NCBI GenBank assembly: GCA_963580455.1
Contig: OY756958.1
Span: forward strand, 10,614,501 to 10,678,500
Reading direction: 5' to 3'
DNA: 64,000 nucleotides
DNA from: Euonymus europaeus
Taxonomy: Eukaryota > Streptophyta > Magnoliopsida > Celastrales > Celastraceae
Every line of letters begins with the position of its first letter. Position 1 is the stretch's first letter. Both the position numbers and the translations under genes were made by a program. Shown in pieces: positions 1 to 12,200 of the stretch. The notes below the pieces were generated by a model. The model saw only the letters and a list, made by a program, of their open reading frames with translations, searched no databases and was not told where the DNA came from.

Positions 1-140
1 TTGCTCGTTGTACACTTTTTATTGTTCTTCTATGTCAAATTTTATGAGTATAAGATTCTTAGATTATTTCGATGCCAAAACCCCAACTTTCTATGACAAA
101 TGGACAAAACCGTTTAAAGCTCCTCCATAGAGTGAGTTGT

Positions 141-164
141 GCAACTTCGGACTATCGAAGTTGC
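141..164. other. Representative satellite dyad (hairpin-capable) at the monomer boundary
   Basis: GCAACTTCG (141-149) and CGAAGTTGC (156-164) are exact reverse complements separated by the six bases GACTAT. In monomers with CAAAG instead of CGAAG the stem is shorter (GCAACTT/AAGTTGC). In those reading TTGAGCAACTTCGGACCATAAAAGTTGCTCGG it is GAGCAACTT/AAGTTGCTC with a ten-base loop. Just upstream, AGTTG at phase 135-139 can pair instead with CAACT at phase 142-146 across TG, giving a competing small hairpin. The element recurs once per 160 bases, so it is a regular feature of the array. The sequence symmetry is certain; a biological role is inference. Confidence 0.75.
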
Positions 165-3100
165 TCGGTGTACACTTTTTATTGGTATTCTATGTCAAAT
201 TTTACGAGTATATGCTTGCTGGATTATTTTGATTCCAAAACCCCAACTATCAATAAGAAAAGGGCAAAACCGTTAAAAGCTACTCCATAGTGAGAGTTGA
301 GCAATTCCGGACCATAAAATTTGCTCGGTGTACACTTTTTATTGTTCTTCTTTGTCAAATTTTACGACTATAAGCATCCTAGAATATTTTGATGCCAAAA
401 CCCCAAATTTCTATGACAAATGGACAAAACCTTTTAAAGCTCCTCCATAGAGTGAGTTGTGCAACTTCGGACTATCAAAGTTGCTCGGTGTACACTTTTT
501 ATTGTTCTTCTATGTCAAATTTTACGAGTATATACTTGCTGGATTATTTTGATTCCGAAACCCCAACTATCAATAAGAAATGGGCAAAACCGTTAAAAGC
601 TACTCCATAGTGAGAGTTGAGCAATTCCGGACCACAAAAGTTGCTCGGTGTACACTTTTTATTGTTCTTCTATGTCAAATTTTACGGCTATAAGCATCCT
701 AGATTATTTCGATTCCAAAACCTCAACTTACTATGACAAATGGACAAAACCGTTTAAAGCTACTCCGTAGAGAGAGTTGAACAACTTCGGACAATAAAAG
801 TTGCTCGTTGTACACTTTTTATTGTTCTTCTATGTCAAATTTTACGACTATAAGCATCCTAGATTATTTCGATGGCAAACCCTCAACTTTCTATGACAAA
901 TGGACAAAACCGTTTAAAGCTCCTCCATAGAGTGAGTTGTGCAACTTCGGATTATCAAAGTTGCTCGGTGTACACTTTTTATTGTTCTTCTATGTCAAAT
1001 TTTACGAGTATAAGCTTCCTAGATTATTTCGATTCCAAAACCCCAACTTTCTATGACAAATGGACAAAAACGTCTAAAGCTCCTCCATAGAGTGAGTTGA
1101 GCAACTTCGGACTATCGAACTTGCTCGGTGTACACTTTTTATTGTTCTTCTATGTCAAATTTTACGAGTATATTCTTGCTGGATTATTTTGATTCCGAAA
1201 CCCCAACTATCAATAAGGAATGGGCAAAACCGTTAAAAGCTACTCCATAGTGAGAGTTGAGCAATTCCTGCCCACAAAAGTTGCTCGGTGTACAGTTTTT
1301 ATTGTTCTTCTATCTCAAATTTTACGACTATAAGCATCCTAGATTATTTCGATTCCAAAACCTCAACTTACTATGACAAATGGACAAAACCGTTTAAAGA
1401 TACTCCATAGAGAGAGTTGAACAACTTCGGACCATAAAAGTTGCTCGTTGTACACTTTTTATTGTTCTTCTATGTCAAATTTTACGACTATAAGCATCCC
1501 AGATTATTCCGATGCCAAACCCTCAACTTTCTATGACAAATGGACAAAACCGTTTAAAGCTCCTCCATAGAGTGAGTTGTGCAACTTCGGATTATCAAAG
1601 TTGCTCGGTGTACACTTTTTATTGTTCTTCTATGTCAAATTTTACGAGTATAAGCTTCCTAGATTATTTCGATTCCGAAACCCCAACTTTCTATGACAAA
1701 TGGACAAAAACGTTAAAAGCTCCTCCATAGAGAGAGTTGTGCAACTTCGGACTATCTAAGTTGCTCGGTGTACACTTTTTATTGTTCTTCTATGTCAAAT
1801 TTTACGAGTATAAGCTTCCTAGATTATTTCGATTCCAAAACCCCAACTTTCTATGACAAATGGACAAAAACGTTAAAAGCTCCTCCATAGAGAGAGTTGT
1901 GCAACTTCAGACTATCAAAATTGCTCGGTGTACACTTTTTATTGTTCTTCTATGTCAAATTTTACGAGTATATGCTTGCTGGATTATTTTCATTCCAAAA
2001 CCCCAACTATCAATAAGAAATGGGCAAAACCGTTAAAAGCTACACCATAGTGAGAGTTGAGCAATTCCGAACCACAAAAGTTGCTCGGTGTACAATTTTT
2101 ATTGTTCTTCTTTGTCAAATTTTACGACTATAAGCTTCCTAGTTTATTTCGATGCCAAAACCCCAAATTTCTATGACAAATGTAAAAAAACTATTAAAGC
2201 TCCTCCATAGAGTGAGTTGTGCAACTTCGGACTATCGAAGTTGCTCGGTGTACACTTTTTATTGTTCTTCTATGTCAAATTTTACGAGTATATGATTGCT
2301 GGATTATTTTGATTCCGAAACCCCAACTATCAATAAGAAATGGGCAAAACCGTTAAAAGCTACTCCATAGTGAGAGTTGAGCAATTCCGGACCATAAAAG
2401 TTGCTCGGTGTACACTTTTTATTGTTCTTCTATGTCAAATTTTACGACTATAAGCATCCTAGATTATTTCGATTCCAAAACCTCAACTTTCTATGACAAA
2501 TGGACAAAACCGTTTAAACCTACTCCATAGAGAAAGTTGAGCAACTTCGGACCATAAAAGTTGCTCGGTGTACACTTTTCATTGTTATTCTATGTCAAAT
2601 TTTACGACTATAAGCATCCCAGATTATTTCGATGCCAAAACCCCAAGTTTCTATGACAAATAGACAAAAACGTTTAAAGCTCCTCCATAGAGTGAGTTGT
2701 GCAACTTCGGAATATCAAAGTTGCTCGGTGTACACTTTTTATTGTTCTTCTATGTCAAATTTTACGATTATAAGTTTCCTAGATTATTTCGATTCCAAAA
2801 CCCCAACTTTCTATGACAAATGGACAAAAACGTTAAAAGCTCCTCCATAGAGTGAGTTGTGCAACTTCGCACTATCAAAGTTGCTCGGTGTACACTTTTT
2901 ATTGTTCTTCTATCTCAAATTTTAAGAGTATAAGCTTCCTAGATTATTTCGATGTGAAAACACCAACTTTACAAGACAAATGGGCAAAAACATTAAAAGC
3001 TCCTCCATAGAGAGAGTTGAGCAACTTCTAATCATCAAAATCGCTCGGTGTACACTTTTTATTGTTCTTCTATGTCAAATTTTACGAGGATATGCTTACT

Positions 3101-3728
3101 GGATTATTTTGATTCCAAAACCCCAACTATCAATAAGAAATGGGCAAAACCGTTAAAAGCTACTCCATAGTGAGAGTTGAGCAATTCCGGACCATAAAAG
3201 TTGCTCGGTGTACACCTTTTATTGTTCTTCTATGTCAAATTTTACGAGTATAAGCTTCCTAGATTATTTCGATTCCAAAAACCCAACTTTCTATGACAAA
3301 TGGAGAAAACCGTTTAAAGCTCCTCCATAGAGTGAGTTGTGCAACTTCGGACTATCAAAGTTGCTCGGTGTTCACTTTTTATTGTTCTTCTATATCAAAT
3401 TTTACGAGTATAAGCTTCCTAGATTATTTCGATTCCAAAACCCCAACTTTCCTTGACAAATGGACAAAAACGTTAAAAGCTCCTCAATAGAGAGAGTTGT
3501 GCAACTTCGGACTATCAAAGTTGCTCGATGTACACTTTTTATTGTTCTTCTATGTCAAATTTTACGACTATGAGCATCTTAGATTATTTCGATGCCAAAA
3601 CCCCAACTTTCTATGACAAATGGACAAAAACGTCTAAAGCTCCTCCATAGAGTGAGTTGAGCAACTTCGGACTATCAAAGTTGCTCGTTGTACACTTTTT
3701 ATTGTTCTTCTATGTCAAATTTACGAGT

Positions 3729-3733
3729 ATAAG
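3729..3733. repeat. Target-site duplication, left copy (ATAAG)
   Basis: The five bases before the element's TG are ATAAG, identical to the five bases after its terminal CA at 5905-5909. ATAAG is an ordinary part of the satellite monomer (phase 50-54). Removing the element plus one copy restores an intact monomer in phase. Confidence 0.93.
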
Positions 3734-4699
3734 TGTCACGCCCCGTTTCCGGAGACGCGACTGGGTGCTCTCTCCGCACCCTTCCTAGGTCACTAGTGTG
3801 AACATCCAGGATCAACCGGAAATCCGGCGGCACGTCCCCGTATATCGGAGAGCGCCCACCTGCATCAGAAACGCAGCAACAACAACATCACACTAGCAAC
3901 CTAGCAAACATAGGCCTCGGGCCTCAACCACATGCAATCCTGACCCTAGGCCTCAGGCCATCCACTACCAGCGTGCACAAACTGATGGCATCACATATAA
4001 ATCAACACACAGATTTATAAAACATCAAATATAACCATCAATCAACATCTACAACCACATACAAGCACCACAGTGCCAAATGGTTATATTCTCTCAACAT
4101 AGATATACTACGTACACCCGTATGCATAGAGTATATCTCTAGCATCCTATTCTATCCAGGGCCATCCATGTCATGACCTGCTCACCGATCCGCAGCACCA
4201 GTACCCGTACCAGTGTCTCCTGTGGAAGGAAGAAAGTAAAGGAGTGAGCTAGAAACTCAGTAGGGTATGAATTAAACATCAATATAGGTAGAACCAAAAG
4301 GAAGCAATGCATCAATATGTAACTACCACATGAACGTATACTCAACAAGTTCACATCAACATTTACCCGGATAACCCTTTCGGAGCATAACAACCACAAT
4401 ATCATTGCAACTCAATGAAATATTGCACGGGAGCAAGCTCACCACAACCAACCACTCCTAGGATCATCCGGTTGCGTGAACCTATCACGCCCGCACCCCA
4501 CAAGGCAAGTCACTCTTGACCTTACCCCTAGTGCGTTATCCTACTTGGAGTTCACATGACTCAGTGGTAACTCTCATCACCTCGTCATCCCCCCAAGTAG
4601 CTTTCAAGAAACCTAAAGGTTCCCGAGTCCATACCCGGTCCCCCATGCAACTCTAATGCACTATGTCATGACATGCTGAATAGTTATATATATGAACAA

Positions 4700-4720
4700 C
4701 CTACATATATATATACATAA
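4700..4720 (-). promoter_or_regulatory. Possible TATA region of the solo LTR
   Basis: An alternating TA tract (CTACATATATATATACATAA on the plus strand) lies in the middle of the LTR, about 1.19 kb from its proposed 5' end at 5904. If the minus orientation is right, this would divide a ~1.2-kb U3 from R/U5. A TA-rich tract alone is weak evidence for a promoter. Confidence 0.3.
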
Positions 4721-5490
4721 CTACCATGATGCATGAACGGAAATCACATCGTGTCCATAGGAGATGGAACACACACACTCGGGTCATGCAACATCAAGAA
4801 TCAACAAGAATCACAATTTGGGTTCGTTTCCCCTTAGGAGCAATTAAGGCGGAAACACAAAAGAAACGACCAATGAAGAATCGAAAATCTCTTTACATAT
4901 CGAAAATGAATGATAGAAAGAATGGTTGGAAATCCCCTACCTCGTGTCGAGCAAATTACCACAATTTCTCAAATTCCTTTCCTAGGGTTCCGGTTTGCCC
5001 AAACCTACAATGTGGCGTAACCGAACCCTCACATGCATCAATATATCAACCACAACTCATATAAATATCAATTAAAATCAATAAATTCGAAATCACTTAC
5101 TTCTCTCTCTAGAAATTCCTTCCAAAAATCCTCCAACTCACTCCAAGCTCAACTCAACTCAAAATCACAAACCAATCTACATAAACATCCAAAATCAACC
5201 TATAATCAACATATCTAAAGCATAGAGCTCATCTCCTTAAGAATCAAACAAATCTAACAAAAACCTAGAATTTCAAAAACTATGGAAAACTTACCAAAAC
5301 TCCAAAACCAAGCTTGAATCATCCTCCTTAAGCTTCAAGGATCGTCAATCAACAATCTCCAAGTCAATCTCTTGCCAAAATCTCCTTCCCTCTCTTCTTC
5401 TCTCTCACTTTCTCTCTCTAGTCGGGCTCTCCAAGAAGAAATATGCAGAAATGTCTAAAAACTGAGCTTAAAAACTGATTTCCCGATAAC

Positions 5491-5689
5491 CGTCCGGACG
5501 CCTCAAGTGACCGTCCGGACGCTTGCCTCTTCCTCCACTCTCTGCCCACTTCGCAGGCTTAACCGTCCGGACGCCTCGTTAGACCGTCCGGACGGTCTAC
5601 TGTTCACAGCACCAAAATTTTCTCTAAAACATGAATCTGCCCCAGTTCCTTCACAAACCGTCCGGACGGCTGTTTTAACCTTCCGGACG
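5491..5689. promoter_or_regulatory. Cluster of six CGTCCGGACG palindromes in the solo LTR
   Basis: The 10-bp palindrome CGTCCGGACG is exact at 5491-5500, 5512-5521, 5564-5573, 5585-5594 and 5659-5668. A one-base variant, CTTCCGGACG, lies at 5680-5689. Most copies are preceded by AC (ACCGTCCGGACG). The copy at 5581-5598 extends to an 18-bp perfect palindrome, AGACCGTCCGGACGGTCT. In the proposed minus orientation they fall 216-414 bases into the LTR, in U3, where enhancer-type sites are expected. The repetition and symmetry are plain; that they bind a regulator is inference. Confidence 0.7.
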
Positions 5690-5904
5690 GTTCCTGTTTT
5701 CCAGAAACCCAGTTTTTCTCATTTTTATTTTCCGGCTCGGTTCAAGCTTCGATTTGATATATTACGGGCCCGAAACGGACATGTATACACAAAGTTATGA
5801 CCCATTTACCGAACCTAACTCAAAACCATTTTTCTATGATTCCGTACCTCACGGATCATCCGTATTTCGACTCAAAACTAAAATTTTTAAGTCGGGGTTT
5901 CACA

Positions 5905-5909
5905 ATAAG
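5905..5909. repeat. Target-site duplication, right copy (ATAAG)
   Basis: It matches 3729-3733 exactly. The satellite continues directly with CATCCTAGATTATTTCGATG, in the phase expected from the left side. Confidence 0.93.
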
Positions 5910-8900
5910 CATCCTAGATTATTTCGATGCCAAACCCTCAACTTTCTATGACAAATGGACAAAACCGTTTAAAGCTCCTCCATAGAATGAGTTGTGCAAC
6001 TTCGGATTATCAAAGTTGCTCGGTGTACACTTTTTATTGTTCTTCTATGTCAAATTTTACGAGTATAAGCTCCCTAGATTATTTCGATTCCAAAACCCCA
6101 ACTTTCTATGACAAATGGACAAAAACGTTAAAAGCTCCTCCATAGAGAGAGTTGTGCAACTTCGGATTATCTAAGTTGCTCGTTGTACACTTTTTATTGT
6201 TCTTCTATGTCAAATTTTACGAGTATAAGCTTCCTAGATTATTTCGATTCCAAAACCCCAACTTTCTATGACAAATGGACAAAAACGTTAAAAGCTCCTC
6301 CATAGAGAGAGTTGTGCAACTTCAGACTATCAAAGTTGCTCGGTGTACACTTTTTATTGTTCTTCTATGTCAAACTTTACGAGTATATGCTTGCTGGATT
6401 ATTTTCATTCCAAAACCCCAACTATCAATAAGAAATGGGCAAAACCGTTAAAAGCTACACCATAGTGAGAGTTGAGCAATTTCGGACCACAAAAGTTGCT
6501 CGGTGTACACTTTTTATTGTTCTTCTTTGTCAAATTTTACGACTATAAGCTTCCTAGTTTATTTCGATGCCAAAACCCCAAATTTCTATGACAAATGTAA
6601 AAAAACTTTTAAAGCTCCTCCATAGAGTGAGTTGTGCAACTTCGGACTATCGAAGTTGCTCGGTGTACACTTTTTATTGTTCTTCTATGTCAAATTTTAC
6701 GAGTATATGATTGCTGGATTATTTTGATTCCGAAACCCCAACTATCAATAAGAAATGGGCAAAACCGTTAAAAGCTACTCCATAGTGAGAGTCGAGCAAT
6801 TCCGGACCATAAAAGTTGCTCGGTGTACACTTTTTATTGTTCTTCTATGTCAAATTTTACGACTATAAGCATCCTAGATTATTTCGATTCCAAAACCTCA
6901 ACTTTCTATGACAAATGGACAAAACCGTTTAAACCTACTCCATAGAGAAAGTTGAGCAACTTCGGACCATAAAAGTTGCTCGGTGTACACTTTTCATTAT
7001 TCTTCTATGTCAAATTTTACGACTATAAGCATCCCAGATTATTTCGATGCCAAACCCCAACTTTCTATGACAAATAGACAAAAACATTAAAACCTCCTCC
7101 ATAGAGTGAGTTGTGCAACTTCGGACTATCAAAGTTGCTCGGTGTACACTTTTTATTGTTCTTCTATGTCAAATTTTACGAGTATAAGCTTCCTAGATTA
7201 TTTCAATTCCAAAACCAAAACTTTCTATGACAAATGGACAAAAACGTTAAAAGCTCCTCCATAGAGTGAGTTGTGCAACTTCGGACTATCAAAGTTGCTC
7301 GGTGTAGACTTTTTATTGTTTTCTATCTCAAATTTTAAGAGTATAAGCTTCCTAGACTATTTCGATGTGAAAACACCAACTTTACAAGACAAATGGGCAA
7401 AAACATTAAAAGCTCCTCCATAGAGAGTTGAGCAACTTCTAATCATCAAAGTCGCTCGGTGTACACTTTTTATTGTTCTTCTATGTCAAATTTTACGAGG
7501 ATATGCTTGCTGGATTATTTTGATTCCAAAACCCCAACTATCAATAAGAAATGGGCAAAACCGTTAAAAGCTACTCCATAGTGAGTGTTGAGCAATTCCG
7601 GACTATAAAAGTTGCTCGGTGTACACTTTTTATTGTTCTTCTATGTCAAATTTTACGAGTATAAGCTTCCTAGATTATTTCGATTCCAAAAACCCAACTT
7701 TCTATGACAAATGGAGAAAACCGTTTAAAGCTCCTCCATAGAGTGAGTTGTGCAACTTCGGACTATCAAAGTTGCTCGGTGTTCACTTTTTATTGTTCTT
7801 CTATATCAAATTTTACGAGTAAAAGCTTCCTAGATTATTTCGATTCCAAAACCCCAACTTTCCTTGACAAATGGACAAAAACGTTAAAAGCTCCTCAATA
7901 GAGAGAGTTGTGCAACTTCGGACTATCAAAGTTGCTCGATGTACACTTTTTATTGTTCTTCTATGTCAAATTTTACGACTATAAGCATCTTAGATTATTT
8001 CGATGCCAAAACCCCAACTTTCTATGACAAATGGACAAAAACGTCTAAAGCTCCTCCATAGAGTGAGTTGAGCAACTTCGGACTATCAAAGTTGCTCGGT
8101 GTACACTTTTTATTGGTATTCTATGTCAAATTTTACGAGTATATGCTTGCTGGATTTTTTTCATTTCAAAACCCCAACTATCAATAAGAAATGGCCAAAA
8201 CCGTTAAAAGCTACTCCATAGTGAGAGTTGAGCAATTCTGGACCATAAAAGTTGCTCGGTGTACACTTTTTATTGTTCTTCTATGTCAAATTTTACGACT
8301 ATAAGCATCCTAGATTATTTCGACTCCAAAACCTCAACTTTCTATGACAAATGGACAAAACCGTTTAAAGCTACTCCATAGAGAGAGTTGAGCAACTTCG
8401 GACCATAAAAGTTGCTCGGTGTACACATTTCATTGTTCTTCTATGTCAAATTTTACGACTAATAAGCATCCCAGATTATTTCGATGCCAAAACCCCAACT
8501 TTCTATGACAAATTGACAAAAACGTTAAAACCTCCTCCATAGAGTGAGTTGTGCAACTTCGGACTATCAAAGTTGCTCGGTGTACACTTTTTACTGTTCT
8601 TCTATGTCAAATTTTACGTGTATAAGCTTCCCAGATTTTTTCAATTCCAAAACCCCAACTTTCTATGACAAATGGACAAAACCGTTAAAAGCTACCCCAT
8701 AGAGTGTGTTGTGCAACTTCGGACTATCGAAGTTGCTCGGTGTACACTTTTTATTGTTCTTCTATGTCAAATTTTACGACTATAAGCATCCTAGATTATT
8801 TCGATTTCAAAACCTCAACTTTCTATGACAAATGGACAAAACCGTTTAAAGCTACTCCATAAAGAGAGTTGAGCAACTTCGGACCATAAAAGTTGCTCGG

Positions 8901-9220
8901 TGTACACTTTTTATTGTTCTTCCATGTTCAAATTTACGACTATAAGCATCCCAGATTATTTCGATGCCAAAACCCCAACTTTCTATGACAAATAGACAAA
9001 AACGTTAAAACCTCCTCCATAGAGTGAGTTGTGCAACTTCGGACTATCAAAGTTGCTCGTTGTACACTTTTTATTGTTCTTCTATGTCAAATTTTACGAG
9101 TATAAGATTCCTAGATTATTTCGATGCCAAAACCCCAACTTTCTATGACAAATGGACAAAACCGTTTAAAGCTCCTCCATAGAGTGAGTTGTGCAACTTC
9201 GGACTATCGAAGTTGCTCGG

Positions 9221-12200
9221 TGTACACTTTTTATTGGTATTCTATGTCAAATTTTACGAGTATATGCTTGCTGGATTATTTTGATTCCAAAACCCCAACT
9301 ATCAATAACAAATGGGCAAAACCGTTAAAAGCTACTCCATAGTGAGAATTGAGCAATTCCGGACCATAAAAGTTGCTCGGTGTACACTTTTTATTGTTCT
9401 TCTTTGTCAAATTTTACGACTATAAGCATCCTAGAATATTTCGATGCCAAAACCCCAAATTTCTATGACAAATGGACAAAACCTTTTAAAGCTCCTCCAT
9501 AGAGTGAGTTGTGCAACTTCGGACTATCGAACTTGCTCGGTGTACACTTTTTATTGTTCTTCTATGTTAAATTTTACGAGTATATGCTTGCTGGATTATT
9601 TTGATTCCAAAACCCCAACTATCAATAAGAAATGGGCAAAACCGTTAAAAGCTACCCCATAGTGAGAGTTGAGCAATTCCGGACCACAAAAGTTGCTCGG
9701 TGTACACTTTTTATTGTTCTTCTATGTCAAATTTTACGACTATAAGCATCCTAGATTATTTCGATGCCAAAACCCCAACTTTCTATGACAAATGGACAAA
9801 AACGTCTAAAGCTCCTCCATAGAGTGAGTTGAGCAACTTCGGACTATCAAAGTTGCTCGGTGTACACTTTTTATTGTTCTTCTATGTCAAATTTTACGAG
9901 TATATACTTGCTGGATTATTTTGATTCCGAAACCCCAACTATCAATAAGAAATGGGCAAAACCGTTAAAAGCTACTCCATAGTGAGAGTTGAGCAATTCC
10001 GGACCACAAAAGTTGCTCGGTGTACACTTTTTATTGTTCTTCTATGTCAAATTTTACGACTATAAGCATCCTAGATTATTTCGATTCCAAAACCTCAACT
10101 TACTATGACAAATGGACAAAACCGTTTAAAGCTACTCCATAGAGAGAGTTGAACAACTTCGGACCATAAAAGTTGCAAGTTGTACACTTTTTATTGTTCT
10201 TCTATGTCAAATTTTACGACTATAAGCAACATCGATTATTTCGATGCCAAACCCTCAACTTACTATGACAAATGGACAAAACCGTTTAAAGCTCCTGCAT
10301 AGAGTGAGTTGTGCAACTTCGGATTATCAAAGTTGCTCGGTGTACACTTTTTATTGTTCTTCTATGTCAAATTTTACGAGTATATCTTCCTATATTATTT
10401 CGATTCCAAAACCCCAACTTTCTATGACAAATGGACAAAAACGTCTAAAGCTCCTCCATAGAGTGAGTTGAGCAACTTCGGACTATCAAAGTTGCTCGGT
10501 GTACACTTTTTATTGTTCTTCTATGTCAAATTTTACGAGTATATGCTTGCTGGATTATTTTGATTCCGAAACCCCAACTATCAATAAGAAATGGGCAAAA
10601 CCGTTAAAAGCTACTCCATAGTGAGAGTTGAGCAATTCCGGACCATAAAAATTGCTCGGTGTACATTTTTTATTGTTCTTCTATGTCAAATTTTACGACT
10701 ATAAGCATCCTAGATTATTTCGATTCCAAAACCTCAACTTACTATGACAAATGGACAAAACCGTTTAAAGCTACTCCATAGAGAGAGTTGAACAACTTCG
10801 GAACATAAAAGTTGCTCGTTGTACACTTTTTATTGTTCTTCTATGTCAAATTTTACGACTATAAGCATCCTAAATTATTTCGATGCCAAACCCTCAACTT
10901 TCTATGACAAATGGACAAAACCGTTTAAAGCTCCTCCATAGAGTGAGTTGTGCAACTTCGGATTATCAAAGTTGCTCGGTGTACACTTTTTACTGTTCTT
11001 CTATGTCAAATTTTACGAGTATAAGCTTACTAGATTATTTCGATTCCGAAACCCCAACTTTCTATGACAAATGGACAAAAACGTTAAAAGCTCTTCCATA
11101 GAGAGAGTTGTGCAACTTCGGACTATCTAAGTTGCTCGGTGTACACTTTGTATTGTTCTTCTATGTCAAATTTTACGAGTATAAGCTTCCTAGATTATTT
11201 CGATTCCAAAACCCCAAATTTCTATGACAAATGGACAAAAACGTTAAAAGCTCCTCCATAGAGAGAGTTGTGCAACTTCAGACTATCAAAGTTGCTCGGT
11301 GTACACTTTTTATTGTTCTTCTATGTCAAATTTTACGAGTATATGCTTGCTGGATTATTTTCATTCCAAAACCCCAACTATCAATAAGAAATGGGCAAAA
11401 CCGTTAAAAGCTACACCATAGTAAGAGTTGAGCAATTCCGGACCACAAAAGTTGCTCGGTGTACACTTTTTATTGTTCTTCTTTGTCAAATTTTACGACT
11501 ATAAGCTTCCTAGTTTATTTCGATGCCAAAACCCCAAATTTCTATGACAAATGTAAAAAAACTTTTAAAGCTCCTCCATAGAGTGAGTTGTGTGCAACGT
11601 CGGACTATCGAAGTTGCTCGGTGTACACTTTTTATTGTTCTTCTATGTCAAATTTTACGAGTATATGATTGCTGGATTATTTTGATTCCGAAACCCCAAC
11701 TATCAATAAGAAATGGGCAAAACCGTTAAAAGCTACTCCATAGTAAGAGTTGAGCAATTCCGGACCATAAAAGTTGCTCGGTGTATACTTTTTATTGTTC
11801 TTCTATGTCAAATTTTACGACTATAAGCATCCTAGATTATTTCGATTCCAAAACCTCAACTTTCTATGACAAATGGACAAAACCGTTCAAACCTACTCCA
11901 TAGAGAAAGTTGAGCAACTTCGGACCATAAAAGTTGCTCGGTGTACACTTTTCATTGTTCTTCTATGTCAAATTTTACGACTATAAGCATCCCCGATTAT
12001 TTCGATGCCAAAACCCCAACTTTCTATGACAAATAGACAAAAACGTTAAAACCTCCTCCATAGAGTGAGTTGTGCAACTTCGGACTATCAAAGTTGCTCG
12101 GTGTACACTTTTTATTGTTCTTCTATGTCAAATTTTACGAGTATAAGCTTCCTAGATTATTTCAATTCCAAAACCCCAACTTTCTATGACAAATGGACAA

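Larger units (their letters stand above)
1..3733. repeat. 160-bp satellite array, left block
   Basis: About 23 head-to-tail monomers. The recurring landmark TTGCTCGGTGTACACTTTTT reappears at 160-base steps (for example 161, 321, 481, 641, 961). Taking it as phase 1, other landmarks are ATGTCAAATTTTACGA near phase 32, CCTAGATTATTTCGA near phase 58, CCAAAACCCCAAC near phase 75, GACAAATGGACAAAA near phase 95 and CTCCATAGAG near phase 122. Monomers differ at recurring diagnostic sites (GAGTATAAGCTTCC, GACTATAAGCATCC, GAGTATATGCTTGCTGG), so several subtypes are mixed. The block stops at the ATAAG target-site copy of the LTR insertion. Positions 1-480 resemble 9053-9532, and 481 to about 3733 resemble 9853 to about 13100, with two extra monomers in the later copy. 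Confidence 0.98.
3734..5904 (-). mobile_element. Solo LTR of a plant Ty3/gypsy-type retrotransposon (2,171 bp)
   Basis: The element begins TGTCACGCCCCG and ends GTCGGGGTTTCACA, so it has the TG...CA termini of an LTR. It is flanked by the 5-bp duplication ATAAG. There is no gag or pol and no second LTR, so it is a solo LTR, as produced by recombination between the two LTRs of a full element. On the minus strand it runs TGTGAAACCCCGAC...CGGGGCGTGACA. An LTR ending GGGG(C/T)GTGACA is what I recall for long-LTR plant chromoviruses of the Tekay/Del type, and the ~2.2-kb length fits; both the family and the minus orientation are inference. Short open frames inside it (for example around 4139-4405, 4726-5064 and 5507-5800) have no recognisable domain, and I treat them as noncoding. 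It also contains TATA-like sequence near 4700-4720, a CT-rich stretch near 5388-5421 and a cluster of CGTCCGGACG palindromes. Confidence 0.88.
1441..8091. repeat. 2,240-bp (14-monomer) satellite duplication interrupted by the solo LTR
   Basis: Unit 1 is about 1441-3680. Unit 2 is about 3681-8091 and contains the 2,171-bp LTR plus its extra 5-bp target copy. Paired markers lie 4411-4415 bases apart, which is 2,240 after removing the insertion. Examples are GATGCCAAACCCTCAAC at about 1511 and 5926, the GATGTGAAAACACC monomer at 2951 and 7364, and AAAACCCAACTTTCTATGACAAATGGAG near 3278 and 7689. At about 3681 the sequence switches from the monomer order seen near 8090 to the order seen near 1441, which marks the junction. 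Confidence 0.8.

Noticed and set aside
4139..5985. Short open frames within the solo LTR (for example 4139-4405 minus, 4726-5064 plus, 5507-5800 plus, 5797-5985 plus)
   Set aside because: No recognisable domain, no initiation context, wholly inside (or, for 5797-5985, running out of) an LTR. The 5507-5800 frame runs straight through the palindrome cluster.
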